A stretch of 64,000 nucleotides of DNA from Caprimulgus europaeus (GCA_907165065.1 OU015532.1:44494839-44558838), one strand, 5' to 3'; counted from the first letter of the stretch, positions 1 through 14,477 are shown. Made by a program: numbers and translations. Notes: a model not told the origin generated them from the sequence alone.

Positions 1-2520
1 ATCCACCTTTTTATGAAGTTAAGCATAGAAAAAAAAAGTTTTGGTCTCTCACCAACCATAGTTATGTTTTAATATGAGCTGGTGAGTCTAAATGAGGCAC
101 TGGTGCCTGTCTTTTTTTTTTTTTTTTTGCTGAAACTAATTTTCAAAGAGAGCTCACAGCTATGAAGTTGGATGCAAACATTTCCCTGAACCCTGACATT
201 CAGTGCCTGGTCTGGAAAGAACAGTTCAAGAAAAGATGCTTGGAAAGTTTCCTGGTGAATTTTCTGGTTGGTGTGAATCCCATCAGTGTGTTGCCTTCCC
301 ATATGATACCCTGAAAAGTTACCCTGAGCTCTTAACAGGCTTGCATTAAAAATGAAGCTCCCACAGCCACTGTAAAATGACATACAGGTTACTAAGTATT
401 ATTATTCCAATGATAAAGCCGTGCAAACCAAGTGTTTCCCACCATTTGCATTTAGTAAAATAGCAAACCATAGGTAAAGAAAGAAATAAATAAAAATCCT
501 GATTTGATTCTTCCACAGTGCAGAGCATAATCTTGATTTGTAGTTCAAGTCTAGTTGCTTTTGTTATGGTGCTGGGCAAGCTTAGCAGCAAAAGGTTATG
601 GGAAGAAGTTAGTTGTGTAGTTTTATTTGACATGAAGAACTGAGCCTGACATCTCATGGAGGATATTTGTTTTAAATTATGTTTTTTAAGTGGAAAATCC
701 TTGGTAAGTGTGAGGCAGCCCAGCCCCTCTGCAGTGAGTGCTCACTGTGCCATCTGAGATTACGGACATTTGTCCTTTCCTCTGGGCTCTGTTCCACCCA
801 CATTGTATCTCCCCACCTTCTGCCACGAAGGCTGTGTTCCTACAAGTGTCAGTGATGACCCCATGAGATATTGGATGCCTCAGTATGTTTAAAATCCAGT
901 TTAATCTTAAAGTGTTGGTGGAGGATAAACCAACAGCTTTGTTTTCTTCTTTTAAAATCAGTAGGGGAGTGTGTGATTCCACCAACATTTGAACAATGCT
1001 CATCTACGGAAAAAACCTCTTTGCTTTAATTCCTTTACCTCTGAGCATTGTGTTGAGAATGAGGCTTAAAGTGAGAAACTCACATCCAGATTTACTTGAA
1101 TTTAAACAGCACTGTACCTTTTCCATCTCAAATCTGACAAAGCTGAAGGCATTGCCCTGGTTTGTAGCTGAAACAGAGCTGGGAACAACGTTTCACACAA
1201 AAGTTGTGCACAAAATACTCACAGCTTCCCAAATTTATGAACAACCTGAGGAATTCTAAACAGGTAGGTCTCATTTTTCCCATGGAGAACCAAGCTCACC
1301 AGTTCTGCTCCCATATACGGTATTTTTCCTCAGCCTCCACAAACACACCCACGCTGATCAGATCCTTTCTCCCCTCTTGAACAGACCACTTTTGTTACCT
1401 CTTGGGTACACACAGCTAACACACACTGTGTGTCCCCCTCCCCTCTTCAAAGCAATATTAGCTTTGTCTCATGGAAATTATTAAATCAATCTGTCTGTGC
1501 TAACAAGCAAATAGAGTAGTGGAAGCTCTTTGCTTCCAAACTAATTTACACTAGCAAAGTCAACCATTCCTTCCCCTGATGTCTTAATTAAAAGTCTTAA
1601 TCCCTCTGATTTCACACTAAGCAAAATGAGGGACATGTCAGCGAGACATGAGCATGTTTATTTTATACAGGCTTATATGATTTAGAAAGTCCATTTTACA
1701 GGCACTGCCAGTGTTAGTGGCATATGTTCTTGCTAATAATAACTCCAGCTTTTTGCTGGAATAACTCAGCCATACTCAAATATACTGTTAGATAGAGGAT
1801 ACAAAATCCCCTGCCCAAATCTGGAGCTGTAGGCCAATTTTGTAGCTACAAACAGACTGTTGGTACCTCAACCACTTTAGCAAATCCATCCCTGACAACA
1901 CTGAGCTGCACACATCGTCTGCTGCTGGTGGGCTTCCACAATCATCTCGCTTAAAGAGAAGGCTTCTCAGAAAATGTCTCTTCTGGCTCATTTTGAGATG
2001 CTTACGACCTTACTACAGCCTGTAATGCTGCTTACCTGCACCATGGTGTCCATTATAACATGATTAAAGTTATTTTATATCCAGTGTCTGAACAGAAAAT
2101 GTTTCCTGTTAGAAGTTTTCTGAACGGTTTTCAACCCATTACTAAGTATTCCAACCCCAGCTAGAGAGACATTCAGATGATCACCCTGAGTGAAAAGTCT
2201 TTGTATTTTTCTGCAGGTTTACATCTATTAGACTCTGTTAATTAAACCTGAACCTGTAATTACAATTCTGTGGAGTAGAGAGCAGATGCTTCTGCCCCAG
2301 CAAAACCCTGATCAACCTTTAGAACGTGCTAGAGTACAACAATTGATAGACAGATCAAAAGGTGTTACATGAGATCACCAGACAATTAGCTCACAGCAGG
2401 AAATAAATGCAGCAGAGTTTAAAAGGTGCTTGAAAGTGGTTTTTGCCTATAAGCAAAGTACATAAATCTGTCATCTCAAATGAAAATGGGAGGGGGAGAA
2501 ACAAAAATCTATAAATCTAA
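1..2520. other. Unique AT-rich sequence, no gene recognised
   Basis: I see no recognisable gene, RNA or transposon here. A poly-T run lies at about 111-128. Open frames on both strands are short and show no family signature. A plus-strand frame at 996-1259 ends just before a donor-like site (CAG|gtaggt, about 1260), but no convincing acceptor or family supports it. The AT-rich block near 2210-2280, with TTAATTA-type words, could be conserved non-coding DNA, but this cannot be judged from a single sequence. Confidence 0.55.
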
Positions 2521-2619
2521 GAATACATATATATATAAAAATATATATTTATATATAAAAATATATATTAATATATACATAAATATATATATATATTTTA
2601 TAATATATGTATATATAAA
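2521..2619. repeat. AT-rich microsatellite (imperfect TA repeat)
   Basis: About 100 bases are composed almost only of A and T, with alternating TA tracts separated by short A runs. This is a degenerate (TA)n simple repeat that probably expanded by replication slippage. It has no coding content. It can form cruciform or unwound structures and is likely to vary in length between individuals. Confidence 0.9.
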
Positions 2620-5600
2620 ACCCAGAACACTATGAGAACCAGAGGACCTATCATAAAACCCACTTCCATGGTGACCTCCTCCTGGTTTCTCCAGTCACTG
2701 CAATTACCAGGGAGAAAGCCATGCTCAATGTATACTGCTGCTGGAAGGCACAAACACCCTCCTGTTAGCATTTTTTAGATTATAAGGCATGCAGCAGCAC
2801 CACTTCCAACAGATTTTGGCCAGTTTAACACATCCCCTTCTACTGCTGACCATTCTGCCTTCTTGAGGTGGAGGCTAGTGCTAGGGCCAGGGGGGCATCC
2901 CTCACCTCTCTGCTAAGGGTAGTCTGTATTCACCAGGCATATATCCATTTCCAGAATTTGCTCATTAAGGCCACTTCATGCCTCAATTCAAAGACTAAAA
3001 GCTACTCCAAAGTTATTAGAAGCTCTCCATAAACTGATACAGCAATTTCAAGGGCTTATATGGATGCACTCTATTTAAAAAAAAAGATAAAAATAAAAAA
3101 AGAGAACAGCATTAAATGAGGAGTAGAAGAGAGATGAATTCAATTCATTCAGCAAAGTGCTTAAAACATACCTGTTAAAACAGCTAAGGAATGCAAATGT
3201 CTAGAAAACATATTAGACACCCTGATCATTGACTTTGCTCTTACTGAAAGTTCACTGTGCCAGAAGAATCTCCTTCCCTTTGTGGAGTCAGAAGTTTCTG
3301 TATAAAACAGCATCTGAATTAAACACTCCATAAGAAACAGCACTGACAGCTTCAAAACACAAAATGCACGGGAAGCCTCCGAGTTGATTGTTATGCTAGA
3401 GGTGGGGAAAGAAAGAGCCTGTGGCAGGAATCAAAAAGAGGTTTCAACAGGATTGTATGTCTTCTGTGGTTCCAGTTCCACCCACTCTGAGAAAAATTAC
3501 AGCACTTGGAAACCCTTCCAGTATCCAATATCGCTCCCAGAAATAACCGGAACAGGATTTAATGCTGCTGCTGTGGCAATCAAGGTCTGCTGAAAGCAGT
3601 TCCTGGTTGTGAGGGAAAAAAATCCTGTTTAGGGCAACATCCAAATATTCAGAGGGTAAACATAAAGTTTCCCAGTATTTCCAGACAGCAGGAGATGACT
3701 GCCACTAACTTCCACGTGTGTTTTTAAAACAGTTAATTATAGACTCTGAACTGGGTGATTTTTGAGATATATTGGTTTAGAAATCTCAAACTTCTTATGT
3801 AACACTCTGGAAAGAAGTTGGGAAATTTTGTCAAGCTCATACTTTCTGATGGTATTTTGGATTTTCTGGTCCCAGAAAGAATTAGGCTTGGCATTCTGTA
3901 GGTGTAAGTGAAACCAAAGTTAACGGCTGCTGGCGCAGAAGGCACAGGCATGGGACCAAAAATGTGAAAAATCAATTTATTCAGGGTTTCTTTGGCAAAT
4001 TTCAGCAAGAGGTCAGTCTCTTTACCTGAACAGGATATTTGGTTTCAGCTACACTTTCACAAGATCCCATGATAATTTTGGGTTTTTTGCCCCAGAAAAG
4101 CCTGTTTTCTTAACTGGTTCATGATTACTAAAGGAAAAGTGTATAAACCCACAAACAAATGTTGCTCAAGCCCCTCAGCTTTTTGTTTGAAATAGAAAAA
4201 TAGTGTGGCACAATGCTTGTGTCCTGTGCAATTGATAAGAGGATTTTATATAGATGCTTTTAAACTACCAAATCGAAGCAAGCAGTCAGCAAAAATACAG
4301 CACTCAGAAAATGAATATTCTAATTTGCCAATTAATAGGAAAACTGAATGGTGAAACTGTTTTCAGCTTGTTTAGCAATTTTTGCAACTATTTAAAGTAA
4401 AAAGGTGGGTGAAGAACACACGGGAGAGAGAAGTTACAAAAATTACAGCTGTATTCAAGTCCTTCATTCAATTACACATAACATGGTGCTGCACTTTTCA
4501 CCTACAGAAGTTAGTTTGTTTAATGTCAAGAGATCAAAGGAACGTTATTGTGAAGCAACTCTCCCCATCTCCCCAAAACATCACAATCTCACTGCAGAAC
4601 TGAGCAGCCTTGCCCAGATTCCTTAGCTGTCATTTCAGCTCAGAAAGGCCGAGCTTGCTCTCTGCCCCCAATGCTCTCCCAGGCTCAGCCATTCAGCCCT
4701 CTGAGGAGATGCAACCAGATTAACCAAACCCAGGCAGGCACAAAGCGCTAGCACAACACTGCACCCACTCCTTCTTAGTCCAGTGAAGGAGGACACACCA
4801 GGATCCACCATCCCAAACATCTGCCCTACATACATTTTCAGAAGCCACTGAATACTGCCCATCACCTCAAACCACAGACAAATCCTTCAAACCCTTGTTC
4901 AGCTTGACTTCCTTGAATCAACTCTTCTTGTATTACCTGCTGCCTCTCAAAGTCATTTAGCCTAAGCTCTTGCATTCACTTAGTGTTTCCTCCTTACGGT
5001 ATTTTTGATAAAGATTTCCTCTCTCAGTCCTGCAAATGAATTAATAAAGCTGTGACCAAGTTCCATTTCTAATCTACTAAATCCTTCCTTCCAGGGCACG
5101 TGGCCACAGGCAGAAACTGTAGTCTGTCCTGAGCTTAACACACATTCTCCCTGAGACAGGTTCTTTTTTTCCCTTCCAGTTATTCAAAGCTGTACTCAAA
5201 TCTCTTATTTCCAGCATCAGTTTTAATTCAGATTGACAATAACAATCTTTCCTGAGTTCTTTGACCTTTCCCTCCAGGAACTTATCCCAATTATCCCTCA
5301 GGGAATACAAGGGACAGGCCATTACGGAGCTGGGATGAAGTGCTGTGTTAGAGCTCAATGCCTGAATCAGCAGTACGCCAGCTTAACGAGCTGACACAAA
5401 TTATTGTGCCTTTCTGGAAACAAGTGGCCTTCTTGTCTCGGGAGGCCAATGTGAAGTGACATATTGAGGCAGGACTGGCATTACCATCATCACTGTTGCC
5501 AGGGCTTGAGCTTAAGGACGAGGGTAGCGCTGATCTGAACTGCATGCAGCATCGGTACCTAAAGCCATGAGAAAATTGCCAAGTCAGAGCAACGAGACAT

Positions 5601-7956
5601 CACTTTGAGGTGATGTGAGCCATGGGTGAAAGTGACTGGAGGAAGAGTTAAAAAGAAATAGTGTTTTGTTACATAAGCCTTTATGTGGGGCTCTGTCCCT
5701 TCTCCCTGCACAGGGCTGGCAGCAAGAACAAAGCCTGGGAGACAAACAAAGACCAGGAAACAAAAAAAGAAAAACAGTCATTTTCCTCATTTTCACCCCT
5801 GCTCGCCTTCATCCACCCCCTCCACCACCTGCTTGTGTGCAAATCTCGGTCCAAGCAGAGCTGTGGTAACACAGACATTATCTATTTCTGGGTTAATAAC
5901 CCTGTCTCATCAGAGGCTTTGGTAATTTTGATTCAGTGTCTAATAATTATTAACCTACAAGACGCCGAGCACCTGGTACAACATCCTATGGGTATCCCAC
6001 TGAGTACAACCTGTTCTAGTATCAGGCCTAACACATAAAAGAAGTTCACTTCAACGTGAGAGAAAGAGGAGAGATCAACGAGCAGCAGATATTCAGATTA
6101 CCTTAAGGGCCACATGGGCAAGAGTCAGCCTCCTTGTGTCAAAATCTGGTCTTTAAAGTAAAGTAGCTTTGCATACAAATAAGAAAACCTCAGTTTGATC
6201 CACTTTGGGTTTATGCCAGTGCACCTCCAGTAGTAGGACAGAACACAGCAGAAACAGAAGAAGCAAGATGTATCAAAACATGATCTATTTTTATTTTACA
6301 TCAGCTCCCAATTGGTTTTAAGGTTATTCCTTTTTCCTCTACCCATATTCTCCCACATTAATTCACACAGAGATACACACAACACCAGAACACAGGGGTT
6401 CCAGCTCACTGTGCACAGCCAGAAGTTGTTTGGCATCACAGTGCAACAAAAAATCCCTACAGCCCAACAAACACCAGTCAGCTAAGGGGACTGGAGTGGA
6501 GAAGCACTCTTGCTGCAAAGAAACAGCCAGGAGCACGAGCTTTGAGTGCTCATGGGCTCCAACAAGCACAGTCCCCACTGTGCAACACTCAGACCCTGGT
6601 AGTGCCTTCAGTCTCTCGCCTTCCTCATTTTTGGTCATTTGGTGAGATATGAGTGAGGAGATTGCTGATCCACCGAGCAGTGGAACAACTGAACAATTTT
6701 CATTCATCACCTCCCTCTTTGGCCATTTCAGCTCTCAACAGATGCTGCCAGCAGACAAGAAGGCAATTTGAAAAGCAAGCTGCAGCCTGTCTTGGGTAAA
6801 TACAGGACAATAATGCTGCATTTTAGGAGTCCAGTCTGAATTCAACTCACAGCAAAAATGTATTTCACTGCAGTCCATGGCAGTTTATTCTGACACATTC
6901 GCTCTGGCCCTACTGAAAATGGCCACTGTCCTCCTGGTACACTCCACTTCTCCAAGGACCCACTGCTGACAGATAGGTTTGCATGGCTTTTGTTCTCCAA
7001 AATTAGTGGGAAATTAGTCTTTTGCTATTTGCTAAATAGGAAAATCATTCTTTGCTATCCTGCTTGGTCCCTGCTGCTGGTGGTGGTTCCCCAGCACTTT
7101 TCTCCAAGCGTGAGACAGTAATTCTTCATTTAAACTGATGTTTGTCTCAGTCTGTTAAGCCTGATTGTTAGGGTACTGTGAGTATACACAATGCTCTGCA
7201 CAGCAGGGAGAGAGAATTCTCTGTTCTGTCTGGCATATATCAAGAAATTCAAAGTGTGCTAAATAGAATACCTGTTGAAACAAGGGAAGCCAGAGCTGTC
7301 CTTGATTTCAGTTGTGATTTTCCACATACCTGCGACCACACAAAGCTGCGATTCAGCTGTGTCCCACCGTACAAAGGCAGGATTTATTGTCACACGACAA
7401 CAGGGTATTTGATATCTGCATAGTGCCTGGTTTTATATAACCCAGCTGGGGTACCAGAAGCAGCCTGTCCTGCTAGCTTGGCACTAGCAGAGGTAGCTCT
7501 GCTTGGCCCCTCACTGTGCTGCATCAACGTACCCAGCATGTGTCAACCACAGAGTCTGATGCAGAATGGAATTAACCAGGTAGAACTGAAGCTCAGATGG
7601 TTATATCAGTCCAGGACTAGCATCGCAGGAGAAACTGAGGACAGCTAAGATTTGATAATGCTGGTCAGAAAGTGTTTCCATGAAATGCTTCCTGGGAATT
7701 CACTGAGTCACAGAGGGGTTTTCTGGTGAGGAAGGCTGAGTTTCAATGGTTTTTTTTAAATTTGCAACTTGAAAGCATTTCAAAGTCATCTAAACACTTT
7801 GTTGTGACATTTTTGAAAATGAAGAATTCTCTTTCTTTGGTTTCCAGTGATTGCTTTGAAACTGAAGCCGTTAAAGTTTAAATAAGATATTTAGCTTCAG
7901 CTGATACTTTGCTTTAGGTTTTTTATTCAAGAACTTCAAACAAATTTCAATTTTAT
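2620..7956. other. Unique sequence, no gene recognised
   Basis: No CR1, LTR, RNA gene or convincing exon was seen. Several 60-125 codon open frames exist on both strands (for example around 5.1-5.4, 5.7-6.0 and 6.4-6.7 kb). Their translations show no recognisable domain, and overlapping frames on both strands are equally open, as expected by chance. An A-rich stretch lies at 3075-3103. Confidence 0.55.
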
Positions 7957-7990
7957 ACAGGAATATCTCAAATACAGGAATATCTCAAAT
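7957..7990. repeat. Perfect 17-bp tandem duplication
   Basis: The 17-base unit ACAGGAATATCTCAAAT occurs twice in immediate succession (7957-7973 and 7974-7990) with no mismatch. The lack of divergence suggests a recent slippage or microhomology duplication in otherwise non-repetitive DNA. It has no coding consequence that I can see. Confidence 0.9.
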
Positions 7991-10900
7991 CTCTGGCTTT
8001 CTCATCCCATAATATCCCACCCAGTTCTGCTTGTCAGCAAAGAAATCAGATGTACAAACTCTGCTGAACCACAGTGCTCTGTGGAAGGATCCATGCTCTC
8101 CCACTCCCACAGAAAGTAAACTGCAGCAAGGGTAAGAAAGGCTGCGAGACAATTGTTGCCCTGGCTCAGTAGAGACAACTTGAAAATTGAGCCTTGAAGT
8201 GCTGTAAGGATTGAAAAGTAGTGGTTAAATGAAAAACTGCAAGGAATGAAAGAAGTAAATACATTTTGGGGAGTGGGGGGTGTTGAAATTGGAGAGGAAC
8301 ACATGAAAAAGTTTAAGCTCAAGCTCTGTGCCATTGCCCAAGGTAAGAGCTGTTCTAGTCTGTGCACCATTTAAGAAAGGAAGACCTTACACCACAGGTT
8401 CGTGCTTGACATGCTGCAGGATGACAACATCTTCATTTAACTCATTTCCTAGTCTGAATGATATTCTAAAGGAACATGTCTCACAAGAGAGAGTCCATAA
8501 ATCCAAATATTATGCTTGGTAATTTCCTTCAACCTTCAGTAAATTTAGTGCTGGGGAAAAAGTTGCCAAGTGGATAGCCCTGAGAAACGAAGCCCTTCAT
8601 TTATCCCAGAGGAAGACACGCCAGAGATGGTGCAATTGCAGACTTCCGACATCGCTTTGATGGTCCTGATGGAGGATATCTAGGCCTGAAGAAGGAATTC
8701 AAGACCAAGGCCTCTATTTCTCTGTCAACAAATGTCTAGTGAGCCTGCTTTTTGCTCCCATGGAGATTCTTCTCCACTAGAAATTGAACAGAATTATTTT
8801 AGCTAATCCCCCAAAGACCCTTCAGACAGGAATGAGCTTAATTAGATGCAAACTGGTAAGAGAAGGCTCTTGAGTACATCACTGGAGAACACACTTTGGC
8901 ATTCATGGAACTGCACTGGGTATAGTGGGGAATAGGTGACCATAGGTGACCCTGCCCTGGCTCCTAACCAGAGTGGCTGCCTTCAAGCCTTTGATTTTTA
9001 AGTCAAAGTGCAGAATCCAAGATGTGCTCCTGCAAAGCGCAGGTCATCAGGCACGTTGCATTCAATGAATGGAAATCCTTCCTCTATCTTGCTCTAGTTT
9101 CTGAGCCCTCAAGGGAATTAGTGGCGATACCTGTACTCCTGAGTATTGAAGAAATTATATATCTTTTTTATTTTGAAGTGGAAATATCTGGGCATGATGT
9201 CAGATGTAGGAAGCAGCATGTGCAATGAGATCAGCAAAGCTCTCAAGCCCTGTGGCGAGCCAAGGGTCACTAACAGGCACAGACAGAATAAATTTGTGCA
9301 CACCCCCTCTTTTTGAGAGATACACAATGATTTTGTGAATGAACAATTAATGCTGCACTGGGAACTACTCATAACTGAGTAGTTCTTCCTGGTTTTTCCC
9401 TCCTCAGTCTTGAGCCAGCCTCTCTCAGATTGGCAGTGTCATCATCATGGAACATTTACTTACTAAAGTTCTTGGCCATCTCGATACACTTCCTCTTTCA
9501 TTTGCCTCATGTGTACATACCTCCCAACCTGTTCACCTCCCCATGTAACCTCACCAATCCTATGTGGCAGACATTGCACAAGTGGAGGCCTGATTTTTAG
9601 TGGGCTCAATGCTTTCTAGATACTTCAGATTCTGAGAAGCCTACCTGCAAACACAGGCTAAAACCAGGCTCTTTCCATCCAAAGCAATTCTGCATTAATC
9701 TTGCTGTTCCTTGTTTCCCTAGATAAGCAGAGGAGCACTATCCCACTCAGATAGGGTTTTATGGGAATAAATAGCTCATTATTTAAAAACTATTTTGATT
9801 CTGTAGTGATCAGAGAATGCTAAATGTGCATAGCACAAACCAAACCAGTGCACACATACCTTTAATTTCCTATTCATTTCTTCCTTTCTCATTTCTTTAC
9901 AAAACTTTATGCTGGATTTACGGTGGCAGCATTGACATACAAATCCATCACAGCACGCTACCAGGGTCCAAATACCTATAAGAAGTAGGAGTTTGAGCAG
10001 TAAATATCTTGCCAATACAGCTTTGAGGAAAGCTCACTCTCTCCCCTACAAGCAGGTAATAACAGGCACTGGCTATGATGCAGAGAGCAAAGTTTGTGGA
10101 GAATAGCAGCAAACAAAATAGCTTTTAGGCCCCATACTCCTTCATCACTTGCATATGACATATTTTATCTTTTCTAGGAGTACCTTAAAAGAAAATAAGC
10201 AGTAGATGGAAATTAAGTTTGGAGTTACCTGGGGTTTGACTCCCAGAGCTCATGAATCAGCACAGCTCTGTACAGGCAGAGAATCTCACACCAGTGTTTC
10301 AGCTGTGACTGGCCATCTGAACTTGTAACAAGGTTTAATGAAAGCTCATGTCCTCCTCCCCTGAACAGACTTTCAGATTCTGCTTTTCAGATGGCACATT
10401 TCACACGTAAGCAGTCACTGGACTAGAATTTCTCCCCCTTATTGGTTGGCCCTGTAGGATCTTACAGCAGAACCCATAGCAGAAATACTGAGGTCACTCG
10501 GTGACTGACCAAAGTTATATGTTACCCCATAGACTTCTCATCCCATCATAAACCCCTTATGCTTATTCCCCACCTCAGCTTCTGACCACACATTATGAAG
10601 CAGACTGAGTTCTTTGATCATTTGCTGTACCTACAAGGAATTTTCCCTTCTCAGCCCAATACCACCATCATCAAGAAGGATTGAAACTTTATCTATAGAT
10701 CATACCACAATTCTGTGAGGCTTTTATCTTCTGAGTTTTTTGCCACAATGAGCTTAATCCTCATGTTGGAGCACAGAACCCATCTTCTGCTGGAGCAAAA
10801 CACTGGGAGATTGTGCAGTGATCTGTCCCTGACTGAGTGCACATGCATAGGGGAATTACAAGCAGTCATTAAGATGCCAAAATAGGAAAAGTGTATGAAG

Positions 10901-13650
10901 AATTCACACTAGTTTGTCTGGATTATTTTACATAGGATCTGAAATAGATCTTACTGCTTATTCCCAGTTAAGGACACCACCACACTGCTGGAGAATAACT
11001 TCTTTTCCTGTATAGACTCTCTACTGCTTCTGTGATTCTATTAGGGTTTTTTTTCTGTTAAGCCACGTCAGCTAAGGTCAGTGCTTTGATAAGAGATCAC
11101 ACAGGGGGAGGCAAGGTCAGGAGTCAGCTAGGTACACATGAATGACTAATCTGACTAATCACAGCACGTCTTCTCTCTTCCTTAGTCCTGAAGCAACACC
11201 CAAGAACATTACTCAGTCAAACACTTTACTAAGATCTTATGTTGTTAAAGACCCTATGACACACCTCAAGATCTTGAGCACTTGCAATTTTCCAGCCAGA
11301 GCTGTTATAATCATCTGGTCTAACGATTCTGTGCGGCATCTTTGCAGGATGTTTTAATTCTGGTTTGTACCTAAACTTGGGTAATGTTGCTATACATTAC
11401 TGTAAATTTGCTGTACTCTGTAACTGCTGTATTTCAGTAGCTACAGAAGCAATCTCTCTGGAGCTATTGCAGGAGAAATACTGCATTTAGCATATTTAGC
11501 TAACTCTACCTCCCTCCCAAACCATGATACTCAAGTGCCTCGCTACCCTAGGTACATTTTTCTCTTCATATTACTGCTTTGATTCAGGAGATTTTATTAT
11601 GCAGATGTACAGACTGGGACCTGGGATACAGAAAATAATGAATTACCTGTAGCCACACAGATAGGGAGCTTAAATAAATGTTTTTAGTTCTCAGCAAAGC
11701 ACCTCAACAATTCTTCAATGATTCAGTAACAGTCAACTACGGATTTTATAATGATGTTGACAGCTAGAGCACTCGCATTCTGTTCTCAACTGCAGGGAAC
11801 CTGGAGGTCTCTGCTGCATTTATTTCTGTGTGAAACAACCCAGCGTGTCATGTGTTCTGAAGAACTGTAATTTCTTTCCAAAACTGTTCAGGATGTCTCG
11901 TTTTTGCAAATATGACTGCAGTTAACTGGTTACTCTTGAGATTGGGCAGAAACAAGAAATAGTGTTGTAAGCTCAGAGGAGCTTCAACTCGGAATGGACA
12001 CAGAAATTTAGTGTACTGTATTGCTTGCACTGGACTTGGTGTCCAGATTTCAGAGAAACAAAAGCAGCAGCAGCAAATCTCCTACTAGAAGGCTCTAACT
12101 CAGGTCACTGATTATAAGGAGACAAGAGAGCAGGCAGTCTGAGTTCTTTAGCATCTGGATTTTAGATATCAATAAAGTGGGACTGAAGAAGAGAAAATAA
12201 AAGTTTGGCAGAGAAATAAATGGTGTTGGAAGTAACTGCATTTCAGTGACCCAGTGCAACTGGCTTTGAGCTGACAACCTTTGAGAACTGCCTTGCATGA
12301 CTATACAATAGAGTGGTCTGAATGCCAGGTTTTTCATTGGCAACATTTAGATTGTAGTCTCCATCCACTGCACACACAGCCTATTTCCACACCAAGTGTC
12401 CAAATCTTCATACACAGATACCATCCCTAATGAGTACGCTTAGGCTAAGCCACACAAACCCAGTATTTGAGGATAAGGTGCTGCAACACACACTGTCCAA
12501 CAAGGCTGGGTGGCCACTACTAGTCTCAGACTAGATTTGTTAGACTAGGAGCATTCTACTGTCCCTTTGCCAGTCTGTCTTTAAGCCCCTTGTGTGGAAC
12601 ATGCCTCTGTCTCCATCACAATGGAACAGAAATTAAATTAATGTGTTGATCTTAAATGGATTTACATTATTTGCTTTAGACATAGTCTGTCATCTCCAGA
12701 TGAAGGGAGTAACGTGGAGAACACAGCAACTGTTCTTCTTCCCCAGACAAAAGACAGAGCCAAGCAAGAAAGATACAAAAGGAAGAGGAGATGGAGCAAA
12801 GTGGAACATACAAGCAAAACAGACTGTTATCCGATAGTCTCCTCGTAATTCTGAAAGCAAGCACCTAGTTCAGGCTTCTGGCACAAGCTGGATACCTGCT
12901 AAGAGTGGGCAGGTTGAATTATTCATGCTTTTGGTTATAAATAATGCACTGCCTGCGTATATCTAATTTAAATAGACCCATAAAACCCAGTGGATTAGTC
13001 ACTGCATGCTGCCTAAAAGCAACAGTTTCATCTAGCCAAAGTCTCGTGGCTATGACCTGCCCTCAGCACGGCTCTTCTAGAGAATAATATCTTAAAGACA
13101 TTTTCTCTGCTGCCTTTTTTGATACAGTGATAATATTTTGTATGTAAGAGCTTAAGAGATTCAAGTAAGAGTTCTGCAGTGTACCAGGACACTGCTTGGA
13201 AGTGTTCCTGCATAACTTTGCCCTGTGATCACCCTGTTAACAGCAGCACTGCTCTCGCTAACAAGGAGGCTGCGCACCCCGGACTGCGGACAGAGGAAAA
13301 GAGGGAAGGGAGGGATTTCCCTACCAAGGAGGGAAATTGTACCTCAGGACAGTTGTTCTTGGGTATTATTTAAACAACAAAAATAAAGCATGCACTCAAA
13401 TGCCATGCTTCAATAAAAACCAGACTGTACCCCTTGCTTCTCTGTACTTGAATTTTGTAGATGAGTATCCACCTCCTGCATCTTCACCGTGACCAGCAGA
13501 TGTAACGGGACAGTACCGGCCCAACAACCCCCTGTCCTCAAGGTAAGTCTCAATGCAGACTAGAAGCCAGGGAAGTTATAATGATTGTCATTTTGTGGGA
13601 TATCACAAGGAATCCAAGGAGGATTTGTACTTCTGAAATAAAGTTTTCTT
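7991..13650. other. Unique sequence, no gene recognised
   Basis: No transposon, RNA gene or supported exon was seen. A 10-bp perfect tandem duplication (ATAGGTGACC twice) lies at 8932-8951. The 122-codon minus-strand frame at 8002-8370 has no recognisable motif, and I treat it as a chance frame. The rest is ordinary AT-rich intergenic or intronic-looking DNA with scattered homopolymer runs. Confidence 0.55.
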
Positions 13651-13965
13651 TTTACAAGAAAGGTGGGGAGGGACTTTTTATGAGGGCAGTTAATGACAGA
13701 ACAAGGGGAAATAGCTCTAACCTGGAAGAGGGGAGGTTTAGATGAGATGTGAGGAAGAAATTCTTTTCTGTGAGGGTGGTGAGACACTGGCCCAGGTTGC
13801 CCAGAGAAGCTGTGGCTGCTCCTCCCTGGGAGTGTCCAAGGCCAGGTTGGATGAGGCTTTGAGCAACCTGGTCTAGTGGAAGGTGTCCCTGCTGCTGGCA
13901 GGGGGGTTCGAACTGGATGAGCTTTAAGGTTCATTCCAACCCAAACCAGTCTGGGATTCTGTAAC
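13651..13965 (+). mobile_element. CR1 LINE, 5'-truncated 3' fragment
   Basis: This is the terminal 315 bases or so of a chicken-repeat-1 LINE in plus orientation. It covers the last part of the ORF2 (reverse transcriptase) C-terminus and the short 3' UTR. Diagnostic pieces in order are a GGGAGGGACTTTTTATGAGG-type start, the GAGACACTGGCCCAGGTTGCC segment, the CTGGTCTAGTGGAAGGTGTCC segment, and the CCAACCCAAACC plus GGGATTCTGT terminus. The frame is decayed and no enzyme could be made. The copy belongs to the same group as those at 17.0, 32.6 and 49.4 kb. Severe 5' truncation is normal for target-primed reverse transcription. Confidence 0.95.
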
Positions 13966-14477
13966 AAAGACTTTGTAGGCTGACTGCCAGTTTTTACCAG
14001 CCTCTCTAGGAGGGGTCTTTAAATTCTGACTGACAAATAAAAGTCCTGTCTTACACAAGCTCCCTTGGCAAGGGAAGCACTGTCCACCTGAGGTCCTGAA
14101 CGCCCAGTATGAGCTCAGTTCTGGGAAGGACATCGTGTATTTCAGAACTGCACGTTGGCACCTGCCCTCTCCCCAAATCCACACCCCCAGTTCTAACATG
14201 ACAATGCTCAACTACAACACATTTCCACAGAACACTCAAAAAGCAGCCCATTTTCACCCCTACTTTTAAAAGGAGGGCACATCTCCTCAGCTACTGAGCC
14301 AGTCTTGATAATCATAGATCTGGCTCTTGGTCTCTAAATAACAAATGCTGAAGCTCTCACCTGGTGCTTTCCCTATCAATCAGATAAGGATAATCTGATG
14401 AAATCAGAGTTCTGGTTTTACTGAAATAAAATAGGTTTAGACAAAAATCCTCAATATTTCCTCCTTCCAACAAGTGA
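13966..14477. other. Unique sequence between two CR1 copies
   Basis: About 510 bases with no recognised gene or repeat. Overlapping minus-strand frames of 68 and 95 codons are present but have no family signature. Confidence 0.5.

Noticed and set aside
2016..2046. Minus-strand ATG with a short frame ending at a strong donor (GTGCAG|gtaagc)
   Set aside because: Only about six codons, no promoter-like context, and no downstream exon to join.
7178..7423. Plus-strand 81-codon frame with several cysteines
   Set aside because: The cysteine spacing fits no domain I know, and no splice-like boundaries frame it.
8002..8370. 122-codon minus-strand open frame
   Set aside because: No motif, no signal of family membership, no flanking splice sites. 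It is within the range expected by chance in 64 kb.
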